Numbered from the stretch's first letter, positions 9,248 through 17,724 are shown. The stretch is DNA of 57,352 nucleotides from DASSKA01 sp035765755 (GCA_035765755.1 DASTWW010000293.1:1-57352), one strand, 5' to 3'. The notes: generated by a model from the sequence alone, not told the origin. A program made the numbers and translations.

Positions 9248-9567
9248 CTGATAGCGCGGTGCTCGTCCCCCACCTGGCCTGGCCGCTGCGGCTCGGCGTC
9301 GGCAACACCTTCGCCACGGTCGAGCAGGACAGCGACGACGACATCATGCAGGGGGTGTTGGTGCTGCTGAGCACTCCGCTCGGGCGCCAGATCGAGCTGC
9401 CGGACTACGGCATGCCGGACCAGACCTTCAGCGTGACCCCGGACCTGGACGCGGCAGCCGACGCGGTAGCCGCCTGGCAGCCACGCGCCACCATCGACAC
9501 CTCCGTCCAGGTCGACACGTTCGACGAGCTGGCGCAGCGGGTGCAGATCGTGGTGGGTAATGCCTAG
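9244..9567 (+). CDS. Baseplate wedge protein, gpW/gp25-like
   Basis: 107 aa, ATGA overlap. It shows the family pattern: DIMQGVLVLLSTPLGRQIELPDYG near residues 36-59, and a C-terminal beta strand (QVDTFDELAQRVQIVVG). gp25-like proteins start sheath assembly and sit in the wedge next to gp6/J-like proteins; the next gene is J-like. Confidence 0.85.
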   Translation: MTDSAVLVPHLAWPLRLGVGNTFATVEQDSDDDIMQGVLVLLSTPLGRQIELPDYGMPDQTFSVTPDLDAAADAVAAWQPRATIDTSVQVDTFDELAQRVQIVVGNA

Positions 9568-10723
9568 CTACATCGGGCCGGATGACGACCCGACCGACCC
9601 GGACGAGCTGGCCGAGGCCGCGTTCGATTCGCTGACGGAGTACATCCCGGGCTACGTGCCGGACGACAACTCGCTGGAGAACTGGCTAATCCTGGCGCTG
9701 TCGCGGATCGCCGCCACTAACGCCGACGTGGCGAAGCAGATGCCGCTGGCGGCGTTCCGCTGGTACGGCCAGACCGTGATCGGACTGCAGCCCAATGACG
9801 CCGTCGCGGCCACCACTACCATCACGGTAACCGCCGTGGACGACGCAGGCTACACGATCCCGGCAGGCACCAACGTCGGTTACCAGATCACCGGCGACGT
9901 GCTGGTGCCGTTCGAGACCACCGCTGATGTGATCATCCCGCCGGGCTCGATCGCCACCCCGGACGGAGCGGTACCGATCCAGGCGCTCACGGCCGGTGCC
10001 AGCGGGAACGGCTACACCCCGGACCAGCTGGTGCTGATCGACGCGCTGGCCTGGGTCGACTCGATCGCGGCGACCGGCGCCACCACCGGCGGCCTAGACG
10101 GCGAGACCGACGACCAGTACGTCCAGCGCCTCATCAACGACCTGCAGCTGTCCACCCCGACGCCGATCCTCGCGGCCGAGTTCGGCGCGATGGCGCGCAA
10201 CGTGACCGGGGTGTTCCGCGCGGTCGGCGTGGACAACTACAACCCGGCCGACGGCACCACGGACAACGAGCGTATGGTCGCGGTCGCGGTGGTCGATGAC
10301 CAGGGCCAGCCGCTGAGCGCAGGCGTGAAGGCCAACGTGGAGACCTACCTGGAGTCGCTGCGCGAGATCGGGTTCATCGTCAACGTGTTCGACCCGAACT
10401 ACACCGTGGTCGATGTGGCGTTTACGTTCACGCCGACCGCGACGGCCGACCCCAACGCCGTGCTGGCCGCAGCGATCGACACCGTAACCGCGTTCCTAAA
10501 CCCTGCCACCTGGGGCGTCACCGAAGGAGACCTGACGGGCACCAGCTGGGAGGAGACCAACACGGTTTATCGCTCGGCCCTGATGGGGGCGCTGATGGCT
10601 GTTGACGGGTTGCGTTGGGTCAACTCGCTGACTGTCAACGGTAGCGCTGCCGATGAGGTGGCGTTGACCGGCCCGGCCGCGTTGCCGACCGTCGGCTCGA
10701 TCACCGGGGCGCTGGCGGCATGA
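9560..10723 (+). CDS. Baseplate J-like protein (gp47/gp6 family)
   Basis: 387 aa starting inside the last codons of the gp25-like gene. The early SLENWLILALSRIAATNAD helix, the ATTTITVTAVDDAGYTIPAG beta region, and LDGETDDQYVQRLINDLQL are characteristic of baseplate J proteins. It would form the wedge ring that controls contraction. Confidence 0.88.
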   Translation: MPSYIGPDDDPTDPDELAEAAFDSLTEYIPGYVPDDNSLENWLILALSRIAATNADVAKQMPLAAFRWYGQTVIGLQPNDAVAATTTITVTAVDDAGYTIPAGTNVGYQITGDVLVPFETTADVIIPPGSIATPDGAVPIQALTAGASGNGYTPDQLVLIDALAWVDSIAATGATTGGLDGETDDQYVQRLINDLQLSTPTPILAAEFGAMARNVTGVFRAVGVDNYNPADGTTDNERMVAVAVVDDQGQPLSAGVKANVETYLESLREIGFIVNVFDPNYTVVDVAFTFTPTATADPNAVLAAAIDTVTAFLNPATWGVTEGDLTGTSWEETNTVYRSALMGALMAVDGLRWVNSLTVNGSAADEVALTGPAALPTVGSITGALAA

Positions 10724-11352
10724 CCCAGCCCGCGATCTGCGCCGTCGGCCAGGAGCTGTACGATGCGCTGCCGCCGAAGTGGACCGAGTTGGACGGGGAG
10801 AATGGCTGGCCGCTGGCGTATCTATGCGATGCGCTGACCGCACCCGGGATGCAGCACCTGGCCGATTACGGGCTGGATCTGCCGGACGGCACGCCGGGCT
10901 GGACCCAGCTGTTCAACTTGAACGCGATCACCGCTCGACAGGCGCAGTTCCTGGGTCAGTTCGTCGGGGTGCAGGTGCCTGCCGGGCTGACCGGCGCGGA
11001 GGCGCGCGCGTTGATCGCGTCGCGGCCGGGGTATGCACGCGGGCGCCCGGCGACGATCGTGGCAGCCGTGCAGACGCTTCTCACCGGCGGCAGGACCGTT
11101 GTCCTCACCGAACGTGACACGAGTCCGTACCACCACCATTTGCAGACGTGGGCGAGCGAGACCCCGGACCCAGCAGCCGTGGCGGCGATCATTGCGGAAG
11201 TCAAGCCCGCCGGGGACATCATCGCCTACGATACGATCCCAGGGCCGACCTACGGCGAGATCCTCGCATCGCTGCCGGACGGCGCCAAGACGTACGGCGG
11301 GCGCGAGGCGATGTACCCGACCTATGGCGACATCAAGGAGTACCAGCCATGA
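10720..11352 (+). CDS. Tail protein I-like baseplate wedge protein
   Basis: 210 aa, ATGA overlap. It follows the J-like gene, the standard position of gpI proteins (P2 I, Mu gp48 type). The pattern LFNLNAITARQAQFLGQFVG and ARALIASRPGYARGRPATI (a helical region where gpI proteins have an R-x-R-G-T-type motif) supports the call. It would connect wedge and fibres. Confidence 0.75.
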   Translation: MTQPAICAVGQELYDALPPKWTELDGENGWPLAYLCDALTAPGMQHLADYGLDLPDGTPGWTQLFNLNAITARQAQFLGQFVGVQVPAGLTGAEARALIASRPGYARGRPATIVAAVQTLLTGGRTVVLTERDTSPYHHHLQTWASETPDPAAVAAIIAEVKPAGDIIAYDTIPGPTYGEILASLPDGAKTYGGREAMYPTYGDIKEYQP

Positions 11353-11843
11353 GGAGTACGACGAACTGGGGCCTGGTGGTCCCGGACTCGGACACCGACC
11401 CGGACGATGTGCCCACGCAGGTCGGCGACCTCGCTGATCAACTCGATACGTTCCTGAGCGTGCTGTCCGGGACGTACGCGAACCGACCTGCCAGCACGGT
11501 CGCCTCGCCGGGCATCGTCGGGCGGCTGTACTTCGTCACCGGCGGTGGTACGAACAGCGGCGCGCTCTACCGTGACAACGGGACCGGCTGGGACCTGCTC
11601 AACGGCGCGGCGTACGGCGTCGGCTCGACGGCCGACGTCACCACGCTCGGGTGGGGCGACACGCCGAGCGTCGGCACGGCAGCGAAGGGCTGGGCAGCGG
11701 CCGATCACGACCACGGCACGCCTGCCAACCCGGTCACGGCACACGTCGCAGCGACGAACCCGCACCCGCAGTACGAACTGGCCGCCGATATGGCAATCCA
11801 GTTGACCCGCTACACCCGGCAGTTCCTATTCGGAGGGATGTGA
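11349..11843 (+). CDS. Tail fibre / collar-type protein
   Basis: 164 aa; ATG 11349 overlaps the previous gene. The region WAAADHDHGTPANPVTAHVA followed by NPHPQYELAADM is typical of the shaft-to-tip junction of phage fibres (HxH and HPQY-type motifs). It lies after the gpI-like gene, where fibres are expected. The receptor domain may be in one of the next three genes. Confidence 0.7.
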   Translation: MRSTTNWGLVVPDSDTDPDDVPTQVGDLADQLDTFLSVLSGTYANRPASTVASPGIVGRLYFVTGGGTNSGALYRDNGTGWDLLNGAAYGVGSTADVTTLGWGDTPSVGTAAKGWAAADHDHGTPANPVTAHVAATNPHPQYELAADMAIQLTRYTRQFLFGGM

Positions 11844-11846
11844 GCT

Positions 11847-12188
11847 ATGGCGGCTCCGATCTTCTTGAACAAGCAGGCGAACCCGGCTGCCGCGACGCTC
11901 GCGACGCTGTACACTGTCGGGGCGGGGCGGCGGGCAGCTTGCTCCACTTTGGTAGCAGCGGAGACAGGTGGTAACGCGAGTAAGATCCGCGTCCATGTTT
12001 GTTCTGCCGGTGCGGCTGGTTCCGTCGGGAACGCGATCGTGTATGACGCGGCTCTCGCGGCCAACTCGGTGGCTACGTTCACCATCGGCTTGACTGTGAA
12101 CCCGACAGATCTTGTCAGAGTTCAATCGGATACGGGCAGCGTGACGTTCACATTGTTCGGAGAAGAAACGGATGTGCCTGCATCATGA
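11847..12188 (+). CDS. Putative minor tail / fibre-associated protein
   Basis: 113 aa, beta-rich, no recognised enzyme motif (MAAPIFLNKQANPAAATLAT ... VQSDTGSVTFTLFG). Compact beta proteins of this type often decorate fibres. It sits between a fibre and a Gly-rich putative adhesin. Base composition begins to drop here compared with the baseplate genes. Confidence 0.5.
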   Translation: MAAPIFLNKQANPAAATLATLYTVGAGRRAACSTLVAAETGGNASKIRVHVCSAGAAGSVGNAIVYDAALAANSVATFTIGLTVNPTDLVRVQSDTGSVTFTLFGEETDVPAS

Positions 12189-12874
12189 GTGCGAATGTGT
12201 TCCCGCCCACGTCCAGCAGCGGTAAGACCAAGAAGTCCCAGGTGTTCACGTCGAGTGGTGTATTCACAGCGCCTGCCGGTGTAACAACGGGCGATGTGTT
12301 CCTGCTCGGTGGTGGTGGCAGCGGCACCACAGGCAACAACGCTTTCGGCGGCGGTAGTGGTTTTGGGGTCAAATTCACAGGCGTTGACATCAGTGGCACT
12401 AATCCTGTCACGATCGGCGCGGGTGGCGCCCAACCTAATGGAAATGGTGGAAGCACTACATTCAAGTATTGCACGGGCGCTGGTGGATTTTCTGGGTCTT
12501 TCACAACAGCAGCCGGGGCCCAGGGGAACGGCGGCAGCGGCGGTGGCGCTTATGGGGCTGGTATCGGCACAGGTGGCTCCTATGGCGGTGATGGTGGTGG
12601 CGCAGCGGGGAAAACTTCAGGTCTTGGTTTTGGCTCGATTACGGGCGGTGCTGCTGGTGACTTAGCATCGCTTCAGTCAGGCGGAGGGGCAGGGGGCAAT
12701 TCCTCTGGCAACAGTACTACCGGCGGTGTTGGAGCATACGGCAACGGGGGGAACGGGACCTACACTTCAGGAGGTAGTAATGGGACCGGATATGGCAGCG
12801 GTGGGGGCAGTTGTTTCTCCGGCACGCCTGGGAACGGAGCTGGGGGGCTCGCGATCATCAGCTGGGAGGAGTAG
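12185..12874 (+). CDS. Glycine-rich tail protein, putative receptor-binding adhesin
   Basis: 229 aa. The N-terminal KKSQVFTSSGVFTAPAGVTT strand segment is common in phage fibre tips. The rest is extremely rich in Gly, Ser and Asn (many GGGGSG, GNGGSG, GGGAGG runs from about residue 40 to 215), like polyglycine-rich adhesins such as T2-type Gp38. Its DNA is clearly lower in GC than its neighbours. Host recognition is inferred. Confidence 0.6.
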   Translation: MSANVFPPTSSSGKTKKSQVFTSSGVFTAPAGVTTGDVFLLGGGGSGTTGNNAFGGGSGFGVKFTGVDISGTNPVTIGAGGAQPNGNGGSTTFKYCTGAGGFSGSFTTAAGAQGNGGSGGGAYGAGIGTGGSYGGDGGGAAGKTSGLGFGSITGGAAGDLASLQSGGGAGGNSSGNSTTGGVGAYGNGGNGTYTSGGSNGTGYGSGGGSCFSGTPGNGAGGLAIISWEE

Positions 12875-12877
12875 CAC

Positions 12878-13315
12878 ATGACGACCAAGGTCTGGGCGCA
12901 CGTCAACGACCAGGGTGTGTGCGACAACATCGCGGTGTTTGATGAGAATACACCGATGGAATACTTCCCTGGCTACATTGACGTGGATGCGCTCGTTCCC
13001 CGGCCGGGCATCGGCTGGCACTACGAGAACGACACCTGGTACGCGCCACCCAACCCCACGTTGACCGCCGTCCCTGCGACCGTCCCGAACGACGGGGCGA
13101 CTGTGAGCACCGTCACCTACACCTGGCAGGGATGGCCCGAGGACACGCCGCCCGCGACGGCCGACTTCATCGTCAATGACGGTGCGCCACGGTCGGTCGA
13201 TATGACCGGCGACAACGCAACACTCGACGTGACCAGCGCCGACGCGGACACCGAAGGTCAGATCACCGTCCAGTGCGCCGGGCTCACCGTGATCGTGACG
13301 GTGGAGGCGAGCTAG
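12878..13315 (+). CDS. Tail-associated protein with Ig-like C-terminal region
   Basis: 145 aa. The N-terminus (KVWAHVNDQGVCDNIAVFDE, then IGWHYENDTWYAPPNP) resembles small tail-fibre-associated proteins. The C-terminal half (PATVPNDGATVSTVTYTW ... GQITVQCAGLTVIVTVEAS) has the alternating strand pattern of a bacterial Ig-like domain. It closes the fibre cluster. Function uncertain; could aid fibre assembly or carbohydrate adhesion. Confidence 0.55.
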   Translation: MTTKVWAHVNDQGVCDNIAVFDENTPMEYFPGYIDVDALVPRPGIGWHYENDTWYAPPNPTLTAVPATVPNDGATVSTVTYTWQGWPEDTPPATADFIVNDGAPRSVDMTGDNATLDVTSADADTEGQITVQCAGLTVIVTVEAS

Positions 13316-13319
13316 CCGG

Positions 13320-13796
13320 ATGCCCTGGCGCGCGAGGTACATTGTCCCCCGTCCACACCCACTGGCCGTCAGCACCTACGCGCTCGTCATGCTGCTTGGT
13401 ATCTTCTTCATCACCAACGTGTTCGACTCCCGCGCGCTCTCCGCGATCATCGGCCGCGAATGGCAGTACAGCTGGGAATGGCTGATGGCGGTCGGCGGAG
13501 CGTGCGGGCTCGTCGGGATCTCCATCCGCAAAGACCTGGAGGACGGGCTGCTTCTGGAATCGGCAGGAGCGGGCTCCAGTTCAGTCGGGCTGTTCGTGTA
13601 CACCGCCTCCATCATGTACACCTACGGCACCAGTTCATTCACCTGGCTGCTGCTGCTGGTGCTCGGGCTCGGGTGCGCGCTCCGCTCGTGGCAGTCCAGC
13701 GCCGACCGGCGCATGGCCCAAAGGCTCGCGATGCGGGCCGAAGCTAACCGGAAGATGATCGAGCACCCAGGGCGTGAGATGGAGGGGAACGAATGA
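13320..13796 (+). CDS. Membrane protein of the lysis region
   Basis: 158 aa with about four hydrophobic segments: LAVSTYALVMLLGIFFI, WLMAVGGACGLVGISI, SVGLFVYTASIMYTY and SFTWLLLLVLGLGCAL. The tail is basic then acidic. It overlaps the next membrane gene and lies upstream of the lysis enzymes, so it may be a holin or holin partner. No family recognised. Confidence 0.6.
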   Translation: MPWRARYIVPRPHPLAVSTYALVMLLGIFFITNVFDSRALSAIIGREWQYSWEWLMAVGGACGLVGISIRKDLEDGLLLESAGAGSSSVGLFVYTASIMYTYGTSSFTWLLLLVLGLGCALRSWQSSADRRMAQRLAMRAEANRKMIEHPGREMEGNE

Positions 13797-14146
13797 GCGG
13801 CGGCTCACCAATCATCGGGCACGTCCTGGAGATCGCGATCAGCGGCGGCTGCGGCGCGGCGCTGCTCGGGCTCATCACCACCATCTACAAGCGCATCACA
13901 GGCAGGAACAAGGAGCAGGTGGACGCGGCGAAGATCGTCCAGGCGATGGCCCTGGATATGGTCAAGCCGCTGCACGAGGAGTTGGACCGCGTGTACGCCC
14001 AACTCCAGAAGGTACGCGGGCAGAGCGCAGAAATGCGCGATGAGTTCGACAAGCTGCTCGCATGGGCGCGAGCAGCAAACCGCGAGCTAACCAACAACGG
14101 GCTATCGGTCGGCCCGATACCCGTCAGGCTAGCACGCCCCTTTTGA
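13793..14146 (+). CDS. Small membrane protein with coiled coil
   Basis: 117 aa, ATGA overlap. One N-terminal membrane helix (ISGGCGAALLGLITTIYK) is followed by a charged helical stretch (about 45-95) of coiled-coil character. This layout fits a holin partner or spanin-like protein, but it could be structural. Function inferred from position only. Confidence 0.55.
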   Translation: MSGGSPIIGHVLEIAISGGCGAALLGLITTIYKRITGRNKEQVDAAKIVQAMALDMVKPLHEELDRVYAQLQKVRGQSAEMRDEFDKLLAWARAANRELTNNGLSVGPIPVRLARPF

Positions 14147-14165
14147 GGAGAGAAGGAACCGGAAC

Positions 14166-14984
14166 ATGGCACAAACCACCCCCGGCGGGCGCGGACTCGG
14201 GCTGATCCCCGACGCGCCCGATCACCGGGACCGTCTGTACGCGGTGCGGCGCGAGGCGACGCCGTACAAGTTCATCGACTTGGAGCCGGACCCCGCCACT
14301 CCGCCAGTCTGGGACCAGGGGCAGCTCGGCTCGTGCACCGCTCACGGGACACTCGCCTGCTTCCTGTGGGCGAGCGCGAAGTGTGGCGCCGACGATCCGA
14401 TGTTGTCGCGTCTGCAGCTGTACTACAACACGCGAGCGCTCGGGGGAACGACCGACGAGGACTCCGGCGGGCAGATCCGCGACGCGATCAAGGCCACCGC
14501 CCAGGGCATCGCGCCGGAGGCCGACTGGCCATACGACATCAGCAAGTTCACGCAGGCTCCGCCGGAGCAGGCACTGAAGGACGCGGCCGACAACATCGGC
14601 CTGGACTACCAGCGCGTGGACGCCACCGATGACGCGATCCAGGCGTGCCTGGCCGAGGGCTTCCCGATCGACATCGGAGTCACGCTGTACGACTCGTTCG
14701 AGTCGGATGAGGCGACGCACACGGGGCTCGTCTCGATGCCCGCCCACGGCGACCAGGTCATCGGCGGGCACTGCATGGCGGTCTGGGGCATCGGGCTCGG
14801 AGAGGACTGGCACGCGGCCGGGCAGTTCTTGGACGCGGATCTGGGCGCCACGAAGGTCTATGCGAAGGTCCGCAACTCGTGGGGACCGGACGTGTACCAG
14901 CGCGGCTACCTGCTGATGCCGGTCGAGTACCTGGCCGACCCCGACCTGGGCCAGGACTACTGGACCATACGGCGGGTGAGCTGA
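14166..14984 (+). CDS. Papain-like (C1 family) cysteine peptidase
   Basis: 272 aa, strong RBS upstream. All catalytic elements of the papain family are visible and correctly spaced: Q51 and C57 in WDQGQLGSCTAHG, H202 in GGHCMAVWG and N237 in VRNSWG. No signal peptide or propeptide is seen. It lies directly before the amidase gene, so a lysis role or peptide-bond hydrolysis in the cell envelope is plausible; processing of a virion protein is an alternative. The fold assignment is firm, the substrate unknown. Confidence 0.85.
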   Translation: MAQTTPGGRGLGLIPDAPDHRDRLYAVRREATPYKFIDLEPDPATPPVWDQGQLGSCTAHGTLACFLWASAKCGADDPMLSRLQLYYNTRALGGTTDEDSGGQIRDAIKATAQGIAPEADWPYDISKFTQAPPEQALKDAADNIGLDYQRVDATDDAIQACLAEGFPIDIGVTLYDSFESDEATHTGLVSMPAHGDQVIGGHCMAVWGIGLGEDWHAAGQFLDADLGATKVYAKVRNSWGPDVYQRGYLLMPVEYLADPDLGQDYWTIRRVS

Positions 14985-14985
14985 G

Positions 14986-15732
14986 GTGGCGCGCTACCCC
15001 GGCGCCACCTGGCGCCCGGTCTCCGGGCACACCGACGGCCCGATGAGCAGCTACCGGGGCGCGGTGCTGCACGTCAACCAGTCGAACGGCAACCTGTACA
15101 ACTGGGTCGCCGGAGACCACGACATGTCGTGCCACTTCGAGGTGTACAAGGACGGCTCTATTGAGCAGTACCTGGACACCAAGTACACCAGCTGGTGCCA
15201 GATGGCCGGGAACGCCGACTGGATCTCCATCGAGACCGAGGGGTACGACACGGAGGCGCTCACCGATGCCCAGGTGAATGCCATCGCAGGGATCATGGAG
15301 TGGCTCAACACGACCCACGACATCCCGCTTCAGATCGCGAACACACCCAGCGAACACGGGTTCGGGTGGCACGGCATGGGCGGAGCCGCGTGGGGTGGAC
15401 ACCCGGACTGCCCAGGTAATCTACGCAAGGCACAACGACAGACCATTCTCGACATCGCACAGGGAGACAGCATGGCCGGAATCACGCTCGACGACATCAA
15501 GCAGGTGGTGGACGCTTCGGTGGAGGCTCACCTCGCCAAGTATTTCACCGGCGACGACGGAGCCGCGCACCAGGCGCGCACCATCGTGGACCAGGAGGTC
15601 CAGCCGAAGCTCGACGCGCAGACCACCGAGCTGGAGCAGAAGATGACTGCCCTGATCGGGAAGGTCATCCACGGCGACGCGGACCACCCGCACTCGCTCG
15701 ACTCCATCGCAACGCACCTGGGCATGGCGTAA
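14986..15732 (+). CDS. Endolysin: N-acetylmuramoyl-L-alanine amidase (Amidase_2)
   Basis: 248 aa from GTG 14986. The amidase fold spans about residues 20-160. Zinc-site residues are visible: H29 in AVLHVNQ, then GWHGMGG, and H139 with C142 in GGHPDCPG. E83 and Y-type catalytic helpers are in SIETEG. The C-terminus (about 165-248) is a helical, coiled-coil-like region ending in a possible wall-binding or oligomer segment. It should cut the bond between MurNAc and stem peptide at lysis. Confidence 0.88.
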   Translation: MARYPGATWRPVSGHTDGPMSSYRGAVLHVNQSNGNLYNWVAGDHDMSCHFEVYKDGSIEQYLDTKYTSWCQMAGNADWISIETEGYDTEALTDAQVNAIAGIMEWLNTTHDIPLQIANTPSEHGFGWHGMGGAAWGGHPDCPGNLRKAQRQTILDIAQGDSMAGITLDDIKQVVDASVEAHLAKYFTGDDGAAHQARTIVDQEVQPKLDAQTTELEQKMTALIGKVIHGDADHPHSLDSIATHLGMA

Positions 15733-15733
15733 C

Positions 15734-16111
15734 GTGGACGCCTCCTCCCTGCTCGTGGTGCTGGTGACGGCGTTCGGCAGCGCAGCTGCCGTCGTCTCGT
15801 TCATCATCAGCGCGGTGATCCCGCTGCTGACGTCAGTCGTGGTCAAACAGCACTGGCCGCGCGACGTCAAGGGCATCATCACGCTGTTCCTGACGGCGCT
15901 CACGTCGTTCCTGACCCAGCTGGTCGAGTCGCTGAACGACCACACGCGGTTCGACTGGAAGGTGGTCGTGCTCACCTGCATCGGCAACCTGGTGATCGCG
16001 CTCGGGACGTACTTCGGCTGGTGGAAGCGCGGCACGGTACAGGCCAAGCTGTACGCCTTCCCGAGCAGGGGCTGGGCGCGGGCGAAGCCGCCCACCCGGG
16101 TCGCCGCCTGA
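15734..16111 (+). CDS. Holin-like membrane protein
   Basis: 125 aa from GTG 15734, two bases after the endolysin stop. Three hydrophobic segments are visible (LLVVLVTAFGSAAAVVSFII, IITLFLTALTSFLTQLV, VVVLTCIGNLVIALGTYFGW) and the C-terminus is basic. Topology and place next to the endolysin fit a holin. Confidence 0.75.
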   Translation: MDASSLLVVLVTAFGSAAAVVSFIISAVIPLLTSVVVKQHWPRDVKGIITLFLTALTSFLTQLVESLNDHTRFDWKVVVLTCIGNLVIALGTYFGWWKRGTVQAKLYAFPSRGWARAKPPTRVAA

Positions 16112-16317
16112 TGTTCACGCTGGTGTTCTGGTCCGGGCTGGTCCAGTTCGTGCTGTCATCGCTGACCGTGTCGGCGGTGCTCGGCACCTGGGCGCAGGTT
16201 GTTACCCGGGCCAGGCACCGCGAGCGGATGCAGCAGGCCGAGCGCCAGCACCAGGAGACGCTGGCGGCTGTCCGGCCCATCGAGGCGTACGCGGCACAGC
16301 GCGCCCGACGCAGCTAG
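16111..16317 (+). CDS. Small membrane protein, possible second holin or spanin-like
   Basis: 68 aa, start overlaps the holin-like stop. One N-terminal membrane helix (LVFWSGLVQFVLSSLTVSAV) and a basic, helical cytoplasmic tail (ARHRERMQQAERQHQ). It is the last gene of the structural/lysis run; a strong inverted repeat begins at its stop codon. Confidence 0.6.
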   Translation: MFTLVFWSGLVQFVLSSLTVSAVLGTWAQVVTRARHRERMQQAERQHQETLAAVRPIEAYAAQRARRS

Positions 16318-16406
16318 GGGGTCGGCCCGCACCCCAGGTTCCGGCATCGGCCGGGCGCGCTCCCCATCCCCGCGTCCCGGCCGGTGTGGGTGGCGGGCCG
16401 ACCCCC
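16317..16406 (+). terminator. Long inverted repeat closing the structural/lysis run
   Basis: GGGGGTCGGCCCGC (16317-16330) is a perfect 14-bp inverse match to GCGGGCCGACCCCC (16393-16406), separated by 62 bases. It starts at the stop of the last lysis gene and precedes the first regulated promoter, so it may end late transcription. No T-run follows and the loop is long, so it could instead be a protein site. Bases 16318-16435 otherwise show no gene. Confidence 0.5.
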
Positions 16407-16435
16407 GCACTACCTCCGCTAGCCTACCCGCTCGC

Positions 16436-16465
16436 TTGACAAGCTGTCAAGGCGCCCGGTACACT
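16436..16465 (+). promoter_or_regulatory. Operator-promoter 1 (TTGACAAGCTGTCAA, -10 TACACT)
   Basis: Palindrome 16436-16450 contains the -35 TTGACA; the -10 TACACT is at 16460-16465 with an 18-bp spacer. The start of the PurB-like gene lies 8 bases past the -10, so the mRNA is probably leaderless. Confidence 0.8.
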
Positions 16466-16472
16466 GGGCGCC

Positions 16473-17693
16473 ATGGACCCCAGATACACACACGAACCGA
16501 TCGAGCGGCTGTGGTCGGCCGAGCACACCCTGGATCTCTGGACAGCGGTGGAACGAGCCACCGCTGCCGCCCAGGCCGAGCAGGGCCTGGTCCCGGCCGC
16601 CGCCGCCCGCGCGATAATCGCGACGCCGCCACCGGCACCCGAGCGGGTGGCCGAGGCCGAGAAAGTCACCCGGCACGACGTAGCCGCCTTCGTACAGGAG
16701 TTTGCGCGGAACGTCGGCGAGCACGGCCGATGGGTGCACCACGGCCTGACATCCTCCGATGTCGTCGACACCGCGAACGCACTGCGCGCCAGGGAAGTGG
16801 CGCAGCAGCTGGAGACTGAGGGCGACCTGCTGCTCCGCGCGCTGTACACCCTGGCGGCGGACCACAACGCCACCATCCGGCTCGGCCGCACCCACGGCCA
16901 GGGCGCCGAGCCGATCACGCTGGCCCGGCAGCTGCACGTGCTGCGGTCCCAGATAGCACGGGCACTAAGGCAGCTGCGGGTCGACCAGCTGCCGATGAAG
17001 CTGTCCGGCCCGGTCGGCACCTACGCCTACAACCCACCGGCCGTCGAGAGCGCGGTGGCGGCGCGGCTGGGCCTGCCGGTCGATCCGAAGGCGACCCAGG
17101 TGGTGGGGCGCGACTACTACGCCCGACACGGGTTCGCACTGGTCCAGCTGGCGTCGGCCTGCGAGCGGGTGGCGCTGTTCGTCCGGCTCAGTGCGCAGAC
17201 CGAGCTGGGCGAGCTGTCCGAGGGGTTCCAGCCCGGCCAGGTCGGCTCGTCCGCCATGCCGCACAAGCGGAACCCGATCGCGGCCGAGCAGATCTGCGGC
17301 CTGTCGCGAGTGGCGCGCGGGCTGCTGTGGCCGCTGGTCGAGACCGAGAGCGCGCTGTGGTTCGAGCGGGACATCAGCAACTCCAGCGTCGAGCGGGTCG
17401 TGCTGCGCGACCTGTCCGTGCTGGCCGGGTACCTGCTGCGCGCCACCATCCAGCTGATCCGGGGGCTGGTGGTGCATACCGACCGGATTGCGGATAATCT
17501 GCGGGCGGCGCTGCCGCTGCCCACCCCGGCGGCACAGCTGTGGTTCGCGGTCCGCAGCGGAGCGGACCGTGAGCTGGCGTACCGCGCCGTCCAGGCGGGC
17601 AAGGGTGCCTGGTCGGTGCTGGTAGAGCAGCGGGCGGACTCGGACGAGTGGACGCAGCTGTGCAAGCCGACCTGGTACCTCCGGAACGCCTGA
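16473..17693 (+). CDS. purB: Adenylosuccinate lyase family protein (PurB-like)
   Basis: 406 aa. Family marks are clear: HHGLTSSDVVDTA, GRTHGQGAEP with the catalytic His, and the signature loop GSSAMPHKRNP with the catalytic Ser. PurB removes fumarate from adenylosuccinate; in the 2-aminoadenine pathway the same enzyme type turns dSMP into dZMP. The genome also encodes a PurZ-type synthetase (38271-39479), so this copy probably serves that step. It is about 30-70 aa shorter than cellular PurB. It is the first gene after the operator-promoter and probably leaderless. Confidence 0.88.
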   Translation: MDPRYTHEPIERLWSAEHTLDLWTAVERATAAAQAEQGLVPAAAARAIIATPPPAPERVAEAEKVTRHDVAAFVQEFARNVGEHGRWVHHGLTSSDVVDTANALRAREVAQQLETEGDLLLRALYTLAADHNATIRLGRTHGQGAEPITLARQLHVLRSQIARALRQLRVDQLPMKLSGPVGTYAYNPPAVESAVAARLGLPVDPKATQVVGRDYYARHGFALVQLASACERVALFVRLSAQTELGELSEGFQPGQVGSSAMPHKRNPIAAEQICGLSRVARGLLWPLVETESALWFERDISNSSVERVVLRDLSVLAGYLLRATIQLIRGLVVHTDRIADNLRAALPLPTPAAQLWFAVRSGADRELAYRAVQAGKGAWSVLVEQRADSDEWTQLCKPTWYLRNA

Positions 17694-17695
17694 TG

Positions 17696-17724
17696 TTGCC
17701 ACACTGTCAAGGAGCCTGTACAAT
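17696..17724 (+). promoter_or_regulatory. Operator-promoter 2 (variant TTGCCACACTGTCAA, -10 TACAAT)
   Basis: Left half deviates (TTGCCA) while the right half TGTCAA is intact; the -10 TACAAT is at 17719-17724 (17-bp spacer). It drives the Xre-type gene, whose ATG 17731 sits at the expected transcription start. A weaker site here would suit autoregulation. Confidence 0.7.
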
